This document shows positions 24,787-32,519 of a stretch of DNA of 57,338 nt, piece after piece; the first letter of the stretch is position 1, and each line of letters starts with the position of its first letter. The DNA comes from Candidatus Auribacterota bacterium (lineage in GTDB: Bacteria; Auribacterota; Tritonobacteria; UBA1439), in contig JAPLCX010000054.1 in NCBI GenBank assembly GCA_026392035.1, forward strand, positions 1 through 57,338, given 5' to 3'. Made by a program: the position numbers and the translations under genes. The notes beneath the pieces were generated by a model. That model worked only from the letters and a program-made list of their open reading frames with translations, ran no database searches and had not been told where the DNA came from.

Positions 24787-25656
24787 ATGGGCATCCACAC
24801 GCTGGTTGTCGCAATTATAGTCATATTTTTTGCAGGGATCAGGATTGTGAGGCCGACGCACCGCGGCCTCATCGAGAGGCTCGGCAAGTATCACAGATTC
24901 GCCATGCCTGGGTTCCACTGGATCATTCCCTTGATCGACCGGATGTATCAGGTGAACACCACCGAGCAGATGGTTGACGCGCAGCCGCAGGAGATCATCA
25001 CCAACGACAACCTGAACGCGCGCGTGGATGCCCAGGTGTATTTCAAGGTGAAGTTAGACGAAGAGAACGTGAAGAGTTCCCAATACAACGTGAACAATTA
25101 CAAGTGGCAGATCGTGAATCTGGCCAGAACGACGTTGAGGAACATCATCGGCACCCTGACCCTGAAATCAGCCAATAGCGAGCGGGGCAAGATCAACGAG
25201 GAACTCCACAAAACGCTGTGCGAGGAGACGCATAACTGGGGCATCGATATTGTGAGGACGGAGTTGAAGGAGATAGACCCGCCCAAGGACGTGCAGGAGA
25301 CGATGAACAAGGTGGTGAAGGCCGAGAACGAAAAGATCGCCGCGATAGATTATGCCACGGCGACCGAGACGGCGGCCGATGGCCAGAAGAGAGCGCAGAT
25401 CAAGCAGGCCGAGGGCATCAAGCAGGCCATGATACTGAAGGCGGAAGGGGAAGCCGAAGCCATCAGGTTGGTCAATGAAGCCGCGCAAAAATACTTTGTC
25501 GGGAACGCCCAGGTCCTGAGGCAGCTCGAGGCCGTGGAGAAGTCGCTCCAGAACAATGCCAAGGTGGTGCTCCCCTCCGACACGGAGCTCATCAATGTGA
25601 TCGGCGAGCTCGCCGGGGTGATCCCGCTCAAACGGGAGCAGCGGCAGGAGAAGTAG
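24787..25656 (+). CDS. SPFH/Band 7 domain protein (stomatin/paraslipin-like)
   Basis: A 289-aa protein: one N-terminal membrane helix, then an SPFH domain (RIVRPTHRGLIERLGKYHR, GFHWIIPLIDRMYQV, TNDNLNARVDAQVYF) and an Ala/Glu/Lys-rich coiled coil (about 185-240). The family forms large membrane rings (QmcA, stomatin) that organise membrane proteins, often with NfeD partners; no nfeD is adjacent. AAAAGGAGGAGCGCT before the ATG is a very strong ribosome-binding site. Confidence 0.92.
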   Translation: MGIHTLVVAIIVIFFAGIRIVRPTHRGLIERLGKYHRFAMPGFHWIIPLIDRMYQVNTTEQMVDAQPQEIITNDNLNARVDAQVYFKVKLDEENVKSSQYNVNNYKWQIVNLARTTLRNIIGTLTLKSANSERGKINEELHKTLCEETHNWGIDIVRTELKEIDPPKDVQETMNKVVKAENEKIAAIDYATATETAADGQKRAQIKQAEGIKQAMILKAEGEAEAIRLVNEAAQKYFVGNAQVLRQLEAVEKSLQNNAKVVLPSDTELINVIGELAGVIPLKREQRQEK

Positions 25657-25700
25657 GCGAGCGTGACGACTCTTGATCAGGCGCTCCCCGGTAGAACCAG

Positions 25701-26096
25701 ATGAGGAAAAACAGACTCACCTTCGTTGTCTTTGTCATGCTCATCATGACCGACATCGGGGAGAGCATCGCGGAGCTGTTGCTGAAGAAGGGGCTCCTGC
25801 ACACCGGCATCCTTTCGGTGAGCCTCGACAACCTCCTGGAATTCGTCGCGCGCAATGCCTCCTCGTGCTTGATCTGGTGCGGGGTCGCGGTGTACGTGGT
25901 GAACTTTCTCATCTGGATTGCCGCGCTCTCGCGAGTCGATTTGAGCATCGCGTTGCCGGTGGCGAGCACCAGTTACCTCTTTGTCCCAATCCTTTCGGTG
26001 ATATTCCTCAATGAGCACGTGAGTCTCGTCAGGTGGGCCGGGGTGGCGCTGATCATTGCGGGGATCCACTTCCTCTCCCGGAGCGCGAGGAGTTAA
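25701..26096 (+). CDS. EamA/SMR-like half transporter 1
   Basis: A 131-aa protein with four predicted transmembrane helices and an EamA-like second half (LSIALPVASTSYLFVPILSVIFLNEHVSLVRWAGVALIIAGI). It is half the length of a normal 10-helix DMT carrier. A second half-size gene follows after 20 bp, as in ArnE/ArnF-type undecaprenyl-phosphate-sugar flippases and paired SMR proteins, so a heterodimer is likely. Confidence 0.82.
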   Translation: MRKNRLTFVVFVMLIMTDIGESIAELLLKKGLLHTGILSVSLDNLLEFVARNASSCLIWCGVAVYVVNFLIWIAALSRVDLSIALPVASTSYLFVPILSVIFLNEHVSLVRWAGVALIIAGIHFLSRSARS

Positions 26097-26116
26097 ACGG
26101 CCATTCGGGACAGATC

Positions 26117-26488
26117 ATGCTGAAACCACTGCTGTTGATTCTCGTTGCGGAGTTATGGGGCGTCGCCGGCCAGATTCTTTTCAAAAAGAGCGTGAACTCG
26201 CTCGATCCGCCGAGGCTGCGGTGCGCGGCCTCGTATTTGAATTTCGTGCGGTGTATTTTCAAGACTCCCAAGATCTGGCTCGGGTTTTGTTGTATTGCGG
26301 TGGGCATGGTGGTATGGCTCATGGCCCTCGCCCAGACGGAGCTCAGCCTCGCCTTCCCTATCAAAAGCGCGCAGTACATCCTGATACTCATTGCCGCGAG
26401 GCTATTCCTGCATGAGAGGATAGACGCGATGAAACTCGCCGGCACGCTCTTTGTGATCGCGGGGATAGTCCTAATCACGGTGAGCTGA
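26117..26488 (+). CDS. EamA/SMR-like half transporter 2
   Basis: A 123-aa four-helix protein: GVAGQILFKKSVN at the N-terminus is the SMR/ArnE-type first helix, and TELSLAFPIKSAQYILILIAARLFLHERID matches the EamA C-terminal pattern. It directly follows half transporter 1. The partner arrangement suggests a two-subunit lipid-linked sugar or small-molecule flippase. ATG 26117 is preferred; a longer frame to 26033 overlaps the previous gene. Confidence 0.82.
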   Translation: MLKPLLLILVAELWGVAGQILFKKSVNSLDPPRLRCAASYLNFVRCIFKTPKIWLGFCCIAVGMVVWLMALAQTELSLAFPIKSAQYILILIAARLFLHERIDAMKLAGTLFVIAGIVLITVS

Positions 26489-26530
26489 GCGTAGTTTTCA
26501 GGTGCGCGTTCCTCTTTTCTCGTGCCATAC

Positions 26531-26651
26531 CAGCCACGGCTCAAGCCGTGGACTACAGAATGTAATATTTTCGTAGCCCGCCGCTTGAGCGGTGGCTGAA
26601 CGCAAGAGCTTGTGCGCCCTGCTGAGTGGGATGGGCGCGGATATTACATTC
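26531..26651. repeat. Nested inverted repeat in the 26489-26837 gap
   Basis: CCACGGCTCAAGCCGTGG (26534-26551) is itself a hairpin, and 26531-26556 pairs as a whole with 26573-26598 (gtagcccgccgcttgagcgg and onward). gaatgtaatatt (26558-26569) is inverted again at about 26641-26651. No gene is visible in this 349-bp gap, which also holds a candidate promoter near its right end. Confidence 0.6.
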
Positions 26652-26790
26652 TTTTTACATTTTCCTGACAATTCCCACCCGGCAATATGAGACGATTTAT
26701 CAGGAAAATAGGCGCTGGTCCTTGATATAGGGCAAGGCGAATTGAGGGCTGATGGGTGGAAATATTAATTGACTACTGCCTCTTTTAATG

Positions 26791-26799
26791 TGCTACAAT
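26791..26799 (+). promoter_or_regulatory. Extended minus-10 promoter for secreted MBL gene
   Basis: TG-C-TACAAT (26791-26799), with a TTGACT box 19 bp upstream of the minus-10 hexamer (26769-26774). About 39 nt before the start codon at 26838. The long spacer is compensated by the extended TG motif. Confidence 0.45.
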
Positions 26800-26837
26800 A
26801 TGCGTTGAAACTACCTCCATGATCAATAAGGGGGCAT

Positions 26838-28733
26838 ATGAATATCAGACTGATAACTAAGGGCTTTTTTCTAATAACGCGAGTAGTAATCATTTCTCTA
26901 TGCTTCGCGTTGCCCTGGACGGGTGCCTTTGTGCCGCGCGCCTGTTTCGGCTTCGACGCCGCTGAATTCAATGTAACAGAAAAATCCAGTGCCGCAGAAG
27001 CGGCGCGTGAATCCTCCAACAAACTGACTATTACTACCTATACGGGAGGTAATGAGGGCCATGTAATTACCTTTCCCGATTCGACAACAATGGGAATCGA
27101 TTGCGGGACCGGGATCATTACTACTTTATCCCATTACCACGATGATCATTGTAGCGGCAACCAACAGTACAACAGAGATAACGTTTCCCTCGGCCAGGTC
27201 ATCTACACAAGTGCTGACGGCGCAGTGACAGTGACCGTCGTTGCCACCAACGGCAGGAAAATCGGAGATGCGGACGGTAGCTGCACTTCGAACGACGAAA
27301 ATGCATGTAGCATGGTCCTGTGGGTCAAATATAAGGGATTCGACTATTTAAGTGGAGGTGACCTGACAGCTTCCCCTGAAGACCGTCTGGGTTCTGCGCT
27401 TGCGGCGAGAGGCGTAAAAATAGATGTTCTTAAGGTACACCATCACGGAAGTAGCGGTAGCTCAAGTTCGAGTTTCCTCCAAAACATCTCGCCCGAGTAC
27501 GCCGTTGTCTCTGGTCATGCGTCAAACCTTAAATCTGATACATTGGCCAGATTAAAAAACGCAGGGGTAAAAATAATCTATGACACCTATAACGATCAAA
27601 ATGACCCCCAGTTCAAGTACTCGGGCGGCGACATCACGATCAGTACCAATGGCTCCACGTATTCCTTTTCCGCGCCGAATTTTAACGATGGCCCCTTTCA
27701 GGTAGATGAATATGTCCCTCCCGACGTGATCCCCCCTCATCTGCTAATTACCGAGGTTGCGCTTGGTACGCACCAAGCCCCAGAGAACCACGATTGGATC
27801 GAGCTGTATTTGCCTCTGGATGCCAGCTCTATCAAACTCAGCGATCTCTACTGGACGGATCTCGACGAGGTACAGCGCGCGGCAACAAGCACCGTGACCA
27901 TCATGCCGGGAGATGTGGTGATCCTCCACGATGCACCCGGCCCGAGCGAGAACGATACGACCGGCAAGCGGTCAAACGGATGGTGGGATATCTATGTTGA
28001 GAACCCCTGGAGCGGGACATGGAATGCCTACGACGATCAGTTTGCCATCTGCTCACAGAAATCAATAAAACCAGCCCCGGAGACCATTATTGACGCGGTG
28101 GTATGGTCAAACGACGATGGTTCGATGCTTGCCGATCAGGTTGCCAACGGAAACTATCTGATCGGGGCGTATCACTGGGGCGATCCGACAGCCGGCAGCG
28201 GCTCCTTTTCGACCACCAACGAGGGGCCTGCCGTAGGCAATATCAGGGACGGCTACGCCCAGCGCATCACTAAGATAGACACAAACAGCAAGGCGGATTG
28301 GCAGATATCTCCGACCAATTCCGAGGGCACACCTCCGCCGGAACCTACACCGATCCCGCCGCCGCCGCCCACGCCGCCGCTGGTCGAGCTGGTTCTCAGT
28401 TCGTCAAACCTCGCAGCGGGTGAGATGCTCACCGTGAGCGTGGTGGTACAGCCTGTCACCGGCAGGCCGTTCGACGCATACGCGGTGATTGCCGGCAAGG
28501 CAGGGACATTTTCAATTCAATCCGGAAACCACCTGCGGCGGTGGATCATTCCCATCGTCCGGGATATCCCAGCGCTGCCGCAGGGCTATTCGGGGGTGCT
28601 GCTGAACATGACCGTACCGCAGGGTGTGTCGGGCGACTACCGGGTTGTCGCCGGTCTCGTGGACGCCGGAGGCAAGGTGAGAGGCCCGGCCAGCGCCTTC
28701 GCATACGATGTCGAGCATCTCTCGGTGAAATAA
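26838..28733 (+). CDS. Secreted ComEC-like metallo-beta-lactamase-fold hydrolase with lamin-tail and C-terminal beta domain
   Basis: A 631-aa secreted protein. Signal peptide about 1-37. MBL-fold domain (about 55-285) with the zinc motif H99-Y-H101-D-D103-H104, the Asp of SGGDL and the LKVHHHGSSG motif, as in the extracellular ComEC nuclease domain. A lamin-tail domain follows (about 300-470, LLITEVALG...DWIELYL), often paired with secreted nucleases, then a Pro-rich linker (PPPEPTPIPPPPP) and a 116-aa C-terminal beta domain shared with the paralogue at 32520-34484 and the fragment at 40409-41042. A secreted nuclease is the leading guess. The [13 protein letters not shown] segment after the signal peptide matches the end of the paralogue's N-terminal domain, so that domain was probably lost here. 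Confidence 0.82.
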   Translation: MNIRLITKGFFLITRVVIISLCFALPWTGAFVPRACFGFDAAEFNVTEKSSAAEAARESSNKLTITTYTGGNEGHVITFPDSTTMGIDCGTGIITTLSHYHDDHCSGNQQYNRDNVSLGQVIYTSADGAVTVTVVATNGRKIGDADGSCTSNDENACSMVLWVKYKGFDYLSGGDLTASPEDRLGSALAARGVKIDVLKVHHHGSSGSSSSSFLQNISPEYAVVSGHASNLKSDTLARLKNAGVKIIYDTYNDQNDPQFKYSGGDITISTNGSTYSFSAPNFNDGPFQVDEYVPPDVIPPHLLITEVALGTHQAPENHDWIELYLPLDASSIKLSDLYWTDLDEVQRAATSTVTIMPGDVVILHDAPGPSENDTTGKRSNGWWDIYVENPWSGTWNAYDDQFAICSQKSIKPAPETIIDAVVWSNDDGSMLADQVANGNYLIGAYHWGDPTAGSGSFSTTNEGPAVGNIRDGYAQRITKIDTNSKADWQISPTNSEGTPPPEPTPIPPPPPTPPLVELVLSSSNLAAGEMLTVSVVVQPVTGRPFDAYAVIAGKAGTFSIQSGNHLRRWIIPIVRDIPALPQGYSGVLLNMTVPQGVSGDYRVVAGLVDAGGKVRGPASAFAYDVEHLSVK

Positions 28734-28810
28734 GAGCGCCGCCCCGCCCTTACGGCCTCGCATGTATCTAGTTGCCTCTGATGCCTTCATGTCCGCGCCC
28801 TGGGCGCGTG

Positions 28811-30331
28811 CTATTTCCTTTTAAGACTGTTCTCATTTCCGCCCCCGATTTTAAAATAGTAAAGGTATGCCCCCTTCCTCGCATACTTATCAACCAGCGT
28901 GTATTTCTTTTTTACGTTCTTGAGAATGAGTGAGCGCTCATTCACCTTTCCCCTGCAGTGCGAAAAAACAATCCAGAAGCGGTCAGCACTCTGGTCTCTG
29001 AGAAATATATCCAGGTCATCAATGTATATTTCTGGATCATTGCGGGGCGGCGGACAGGTAGTCACGTTTGTGTCAGTGCCGGAATAGTAATATGTGAATG
29101 CCGGTGCGGCGCCATAGTAGACGTAGACCCTGTCGCCCTGGCGCATATTTTTTTGAAGATACCTCACCACTGGCCTCATTTCTTCACGTTCCTGGGGGCG
29201 CAGTATGTTATTTTCAACCGCATAAGACAACATAAGGATGGGGACGAGAGCGGCGACGAAGTACACGAGGGCGCGTCGTTTGGATTTTTTGATGAGTCGT
29301 GTTGCGGTCGCCACACCTTTTGCCATGACGAGATAGAGGAGGGGGCCGATAAATAGCATGAGTCTGTTCCCGGCGGGATATGCTTTCATCGCCGATGCCG
29401 CAAGGATCAAGAAGAGCGTCGCCAGGAAACACACGTTGAGGTAGCAATATTCTTGTGGCTTCCACACCGCTAAACCGAAGACGAGTGACGTGGCTAAAAA
29501 TATCCCGCCTGCTTTGACGGGGACGAAGAACTGGCTCATGTCTTTAAGTTTTTCCCAGTTCCACTGCGCAAAACCACCAAGCGACTGTGTATCCGCGAAG
29601 TCCTTGGCCCAATACTCGGCGAGTACTGGGGTGGCGTTTTTGGATGCGTACAGCGTGAACATTAAAAGCCAGGCGGTAATGACACATACGTTTGCAGCGC
29701 CTAGCCGCCTGAGGGGAAACATTCCTCCGCACAGAAATATGCTTGTGAGGAGGGCGATATTTACTCCTAAGAGGGTGAAGACGGCGCTGTATGAGAAACC
29801 AATGACGAGGGTGCCGAGGATGGTATATAAAAAGTATGCGCCGGGGCGTTCTCTGTGCCTCAGAACTGTGAGGCCTGCGAGGAAAAGTGCCACGGTGAAA
29901 AATGCCTCGCCGGAGTACTGCTTGAACTCCTTGCTGTAGTATATCAGAGAAGGGGAAAAGGCAACGAGGGCAGAAGCATAGAGAGCAAGATCGGGACCGA
30001 AGATTTTTCTGATCGGGCAATAGATGAGAAGTATCGTGCCAATCCCCATGAGTACGGGAAGAAGGCGCAGTACGATTTCGGAATGGCCTAAGACGACAAC
30101 AAGCCACCGGGCGGCTACAGCGAACATAAAGGGAGGTTTGGCCTGATAGGGGTAGGTGAGGATTGTTCCCAGGCTGTGGTGAATAATGCCATTGGCAAGG
30201 CGTGCTTCGTCAAACCAGAGCGACCTGTACCCCAGACCATAAAGCCTGAGCAATATTCCCATTGCACTAATGCCCAGGGCAGCTAGTGTGAAAAGTGATG
30301 TCTGGCGGGCGGTCATCCGTGGGGCATTCAT
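28811..30331 (-). CDS. Glycosyltransferase family 39-like membrane protein (ArnT/PMT superfamily)
   Basis: A 506-aa membrane protein with about 11 hydrophobic helices and the GT39/ArnT pattern: SLWFDEARLA (catalytic acidic residues after the first helix), YPYQAKPP and, later, FSPSLIYYSKEFKQYS. The last 100 residues form a soluble domain. Such enzymes use polyprenyl-phosphate sugars to glycosylate proteins or lipid A on the outer side of the inner membrane. It is followed closely by (downstream of) the small secreted-protein gene 30351-30665 on the same strand, so one transcript is likely. Confidence 0.82.
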   Translation of the reverse strand: MNAPRMTARQTSLFTLAALGISAMGILLRLYGLGYRSLWFDEARLANGIIHHSLGTILTYPYQAKPPFMFAVAARWLVVVLGHSEIVLRLLPVLMGIGTILLIYCPIRKIFGPDLALYASALVAFSPSLIYYSKEFKQYSGEAFFTVALFLAGLTVLRHRERPGAYFLYTILGTLVIGFSYSAVFTLLGVNIALLTSIFLCGGMFPLRRLGAANVCVITAWLLMFTLYASKNATPVLAEYWAKDFADTQSLGGFAQWNWEKLKDMSQFFVPVKAGGIFLATSLVFGLAVWKPQEYCYLNVCFLATLFLILAASAMKAYPAGNRLMLFIGPLLYLVMAKGVATATRLIKKSKRRALVYFVAALVPILMLSYAVENNILRPQEREEMRPVVRYLQKNMRQGDRVYVYYGAAPAFTYYYSGTDTNVTTCPPPRNDPEIYIDDLDIFLRDQSADRFWIVFSHCRGKVNERSLILKNVKKKYTLVDKYARKGAYLYYFKIGGGNENSLKRK

Positions 30332-30350
30332 GTGAATGGATACATAGGGT

Positions 30351-30665
30351 TTAGAACCGTTTCCTCTCCACCGGCCTGCCGTACTGGTCCGCGCCCAGGC
30401 CGGGGCCGTAGGCGTCGGGCTTGACGCGGAGCGTTGCGTCGGGGGATGCGGGGGGTGCGTTCAATCCCTCGGTCTTCGGCGACCAGAAGAAAGGTCTCCC
30501 CGAGGCGTCGGCTTCTATGCCGGGGCCGTAGGCGTCGTGCCTGGCCGGCGGAAGGAATCCGTCGCTCGAGACAGCAAAGCCGTACTCCTTGTCGCCGGCG
30601 AGCAGTGCGGCGACGTTCCAGGAAAAGATGATCACGAAACAGGCGAGGGAGAAAGTCAATTTCAT
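30351..30665 (-). CDS. Small secreted protein with two DAYGPG..AD..GRP repeats
   Basis: A 104-aa protein: signal peptide (about 1-24, ending LLAGD) and a mature part with two copies of the motif DAYGPGIEADASGRP / DAYGPGLGADQYGRP. I know this short YGPG-x-x-D-x-x-GRP motif from small uncharacterised secreted proteins but cannot assign a function. ATG 30665 has GAAAGGAGCGG upstream. A longer frame to 30854 runs into the repeat region and is rejected. Gap of 19 nt to the GT39-like gene. Confidence 0.7.
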   Translation of the reverse strand: MKLTFSLACFVIIFSWNVAALLAGDKEYGFAVSSDGFLPPARHDAYGPGIEADASGRPFFWSPKTEGLNAPPASPDATLRVKPDAYGPGLGADQYGRPVERKRF

Positions 30666-30791
30666 AACGGCCGCTCCTTTCATTGAGGCAGGCTTAGAAG
30701 AGGATGTAGAAGACCACCACCTCCATTGACGATAGCATAATCTGGGCACGGAGACAAAGGGCATATCCGCTGGACTATAAATGTTTGACAC

Positions 30792-30890
30792 GTCATTGCG
30801 AGGAGTCCCGCTAAGCGGGACGACGAAGCAATCTGTCAACTTATTGAGGGGCAAGAGATTGCTTCTCCCGCTTTGCGGGATCGCAATGAC
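30792..30890. repeat. GTCATTGCGA-capped hairpin repeat, copy 2
   Basis: Outer arms gtcattgcga (30792-30801) and tcgcaatgac (30881-30890), inner gaagcaatct / agattgcttc, with CCCGCTAAGCGGG and CCCGCTTTGCGGG hairpins. It is a close copy of 7380-7466, including the preceding tgaca. The 416-bp gap 30666-31081 otherwise holds a fragment of a cgcgctcatccgtg word element near 30930-30960. Confidence 0.8.
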
Positions 30891-31081
30891 AGCGCGTGGA
30901 TGGGTAAAAGATTAGGCACTCCCATTAATAAAATCCGCGCTCATCCGTGAAATCAGTGGATGATCGTCCATACTGTTTCCCCACTATAACTGAGGGGTTA
31001 CCTTATCCCGCGGAATCGCGTTGTACAGTTGCCATGATGATGATACTGTGTAGCTGCGCTCCGGCTGGACATGAGGATATT

Positions 31082-31741
31082 ATGAAGAGTGTCCCCATTG
31101 AAGTGGTGATATTTGATTTCGACGGCACACTCGTCCACCTGGCGATCGATTTTGGCAGGATGCGGGATGAGATGATCGCCATCGTGCGCTCACACGGCGT
31201 GGACGATCCAGCCCTCTTCAGTCTCCGCGTCTGGGAGCTGGTGAATGAGGCCGCCATTTGTCTGGAGAAGCGCGGGGGAGCGGCGTCACAGATGCGTGCG
31301 GAGGCGTATGAGGCTATCGAGTCAATTGAACAAGAGGCGGCGCGGCGCGCGAAGCTCATCAGCGGTGTCCCTTTAATGCTCGCGGATTTACGTTCCCGCG
31401 CAGTCGCCGTGGCAATAGTGACGCGCAACTCAGGGGCCGCCGCGCGGATAGCCTTCGACGGGATAGACGATGCCTGTGATGTCTTTCTGCCGCGTGAAGC
31501 GGTGGCGCATGTGAAGCCCCATCCCGCGCATCTCGAGAGGTGCTTTGAGATCCTCGGATCAGAACCTCCCCGGGGGCTCATGGTGGGAGATCATCCCCTC
31601 GACATTCAGACAGGCAGGCAGTTCGGCATGAGGACGGCGGGCGTCCTGACGGGGAGCGGCACGGAGCGCGACCTCAGGGCGGCGGGGGCGGACTATATCT
31701 TCGACGACGTCACGGGAGTTCTTACGCTATTTAATAAGTGA
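31082..31741 (+). CDS. HAD-superfamily phosphatase (phosphoglycolate-phosphatase-like)
   Basis: A 219-aa HAD hydrolase with motif I DFDGT (VIFDFDGTLV), motif II Thr in AIVTRN, a Lys in HVKPHPAH and motif IV GDHPLDI. The cap is helical and small, as in PGP/Gph-type enzymes. The substrate is unknown. ATG 31082 with GAGGA upstream is preferred to an extended frame from 30947, whose first part lies in non-coding repeat sequence. Confidence 0.85.
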   Translation: MKSVPIEVVIFDFDGTLVHLAIDFGRMRDEMIAIVRSHGVDDPALFSLRVWELVNEAAICLEKRGGAASQMRAEAYEAIESIEQEAARRAKLISGVPLMLADLRSRAVAVAIVTRNSGAAARIAFDGIDDACDVFLPREAVAHVKPHPAHLERCFEILGSEPPRGLMVGDHPLDIQTGRQFGMRTAGVLTGSGTERDLRAAGADYIFDDVTGVLTLFNK

Positions 31742-31770
31742 TGTGAAAACGCTCTGACCACGGCTAGGGA

Positions 31771-31905
31771 TAACCACAGATGCGTGCCACAGCCGCAAGC
31801 TTAAAGTAAAAGGTGTAAAGTATAAGGCACGAAGCATTCTTTCAACTTTCAGCTTTACGCTTTGAACTGTGGTGGGCATCTGTGTATATCTGTGCACATC
31901 TGTGA
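31771..31905. repeat. Nested word-repeat hairpin (acacagat outside, taaaggtgtaaag inside)
   Basis: The outer words ccacagatg and gcatctgtgtatatctgtg enclose inner words aaagtaaaaggtgtaaagta and their complement (ctttcaactttcagctttac). The same outer/inner pairing of word families occurs at 45599-45733, 14 kb away. It fills the gap between the HAD and flavin-reductase genes. Confidence 0.75.
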
Positions 31906-31936
31906 TGATAGTTAAAGCTCAAAACAGGGAGGGCCC

Positions 31937-32512
31937 ATGAAAAAGTCTCTTGGCGCGATAACGCTGGTGTATCCCACTCCGGTATTTGTCGTCGGCACGT
32001 ATGATAGAGGGGGGAAGCCGAATGCGATGGCGGTCGCGTGGGGAGGAATCTGCTGTTCGAAGCCGCCCTGCGTGGCGATATCCCTCAGGAAGGCGACCTA
32101 TTCCTATGGAAACATTATCGAACAGGAGGCCTTCACCATCAGTATCCCCTCCGAGGATTATGTGAAGGAAGCGGATTACTTCGGGATCGCATCCGGGAGA
32201 GACGAAGATAAATTCGCTCGTACAGGGCTCACGCCGGTGAAAAGCGACCTGGTAAACGCTCCCTATGTGAAAGAATTTCCACTCGTTTTGGAGTGCAGGG
32301 TGCTCCACACCATTGAGATCGGTTTGCACACGCAGTTCATCGGGGAAATAATGGATGTGAAGGTGGATGACAATTGCATGGGCGGCGATGGTCTTCCCGA
32401 CATTGCACGAGTGCGGCCGTTTATTTTTTTGCCGGAGCACCATCGCTATCGCGGGATCGGAGAGGAGATCGGGAGAGCGTTTTTTATCGGACGAGACATC
32501 CAAAAAAAATAA
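31937..32512 (+). CDS. Flavin reductase family (FMN-binding split-barrel) protein
   Basis: A 191-aa protein of the flavin-reductase-like/flavoredoxin family: [55 protein letters not shown]. Such proteins bind FMN and reduce flavin or Fe-S partners in anaerobes. AACAGGGAGGGCCC before the ATG is a strong ribosome-binding site. It converges with the MBL gene, whose stop is 7 nt away. Confidence 0.88.
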   Translation: MKKSLGAITLVYPTPVFVVGTYDRGGKPNAMAVAWGGICCSKPPCVAISLRKATYSYGNIIEQEAFTISIPSEDYVKEADYFGIASGRDEDKFARTGLTPVKSDLVNAPYVKEFPLVLECRVLHTIEIGLHTQFIGEIMDVKVDDNCMGGDGLPDIARVRPFIFLPEHHRYRGIGEEIGRAFFIGRDIQKK

Positions 32513-32519
32513 CGGGCCT

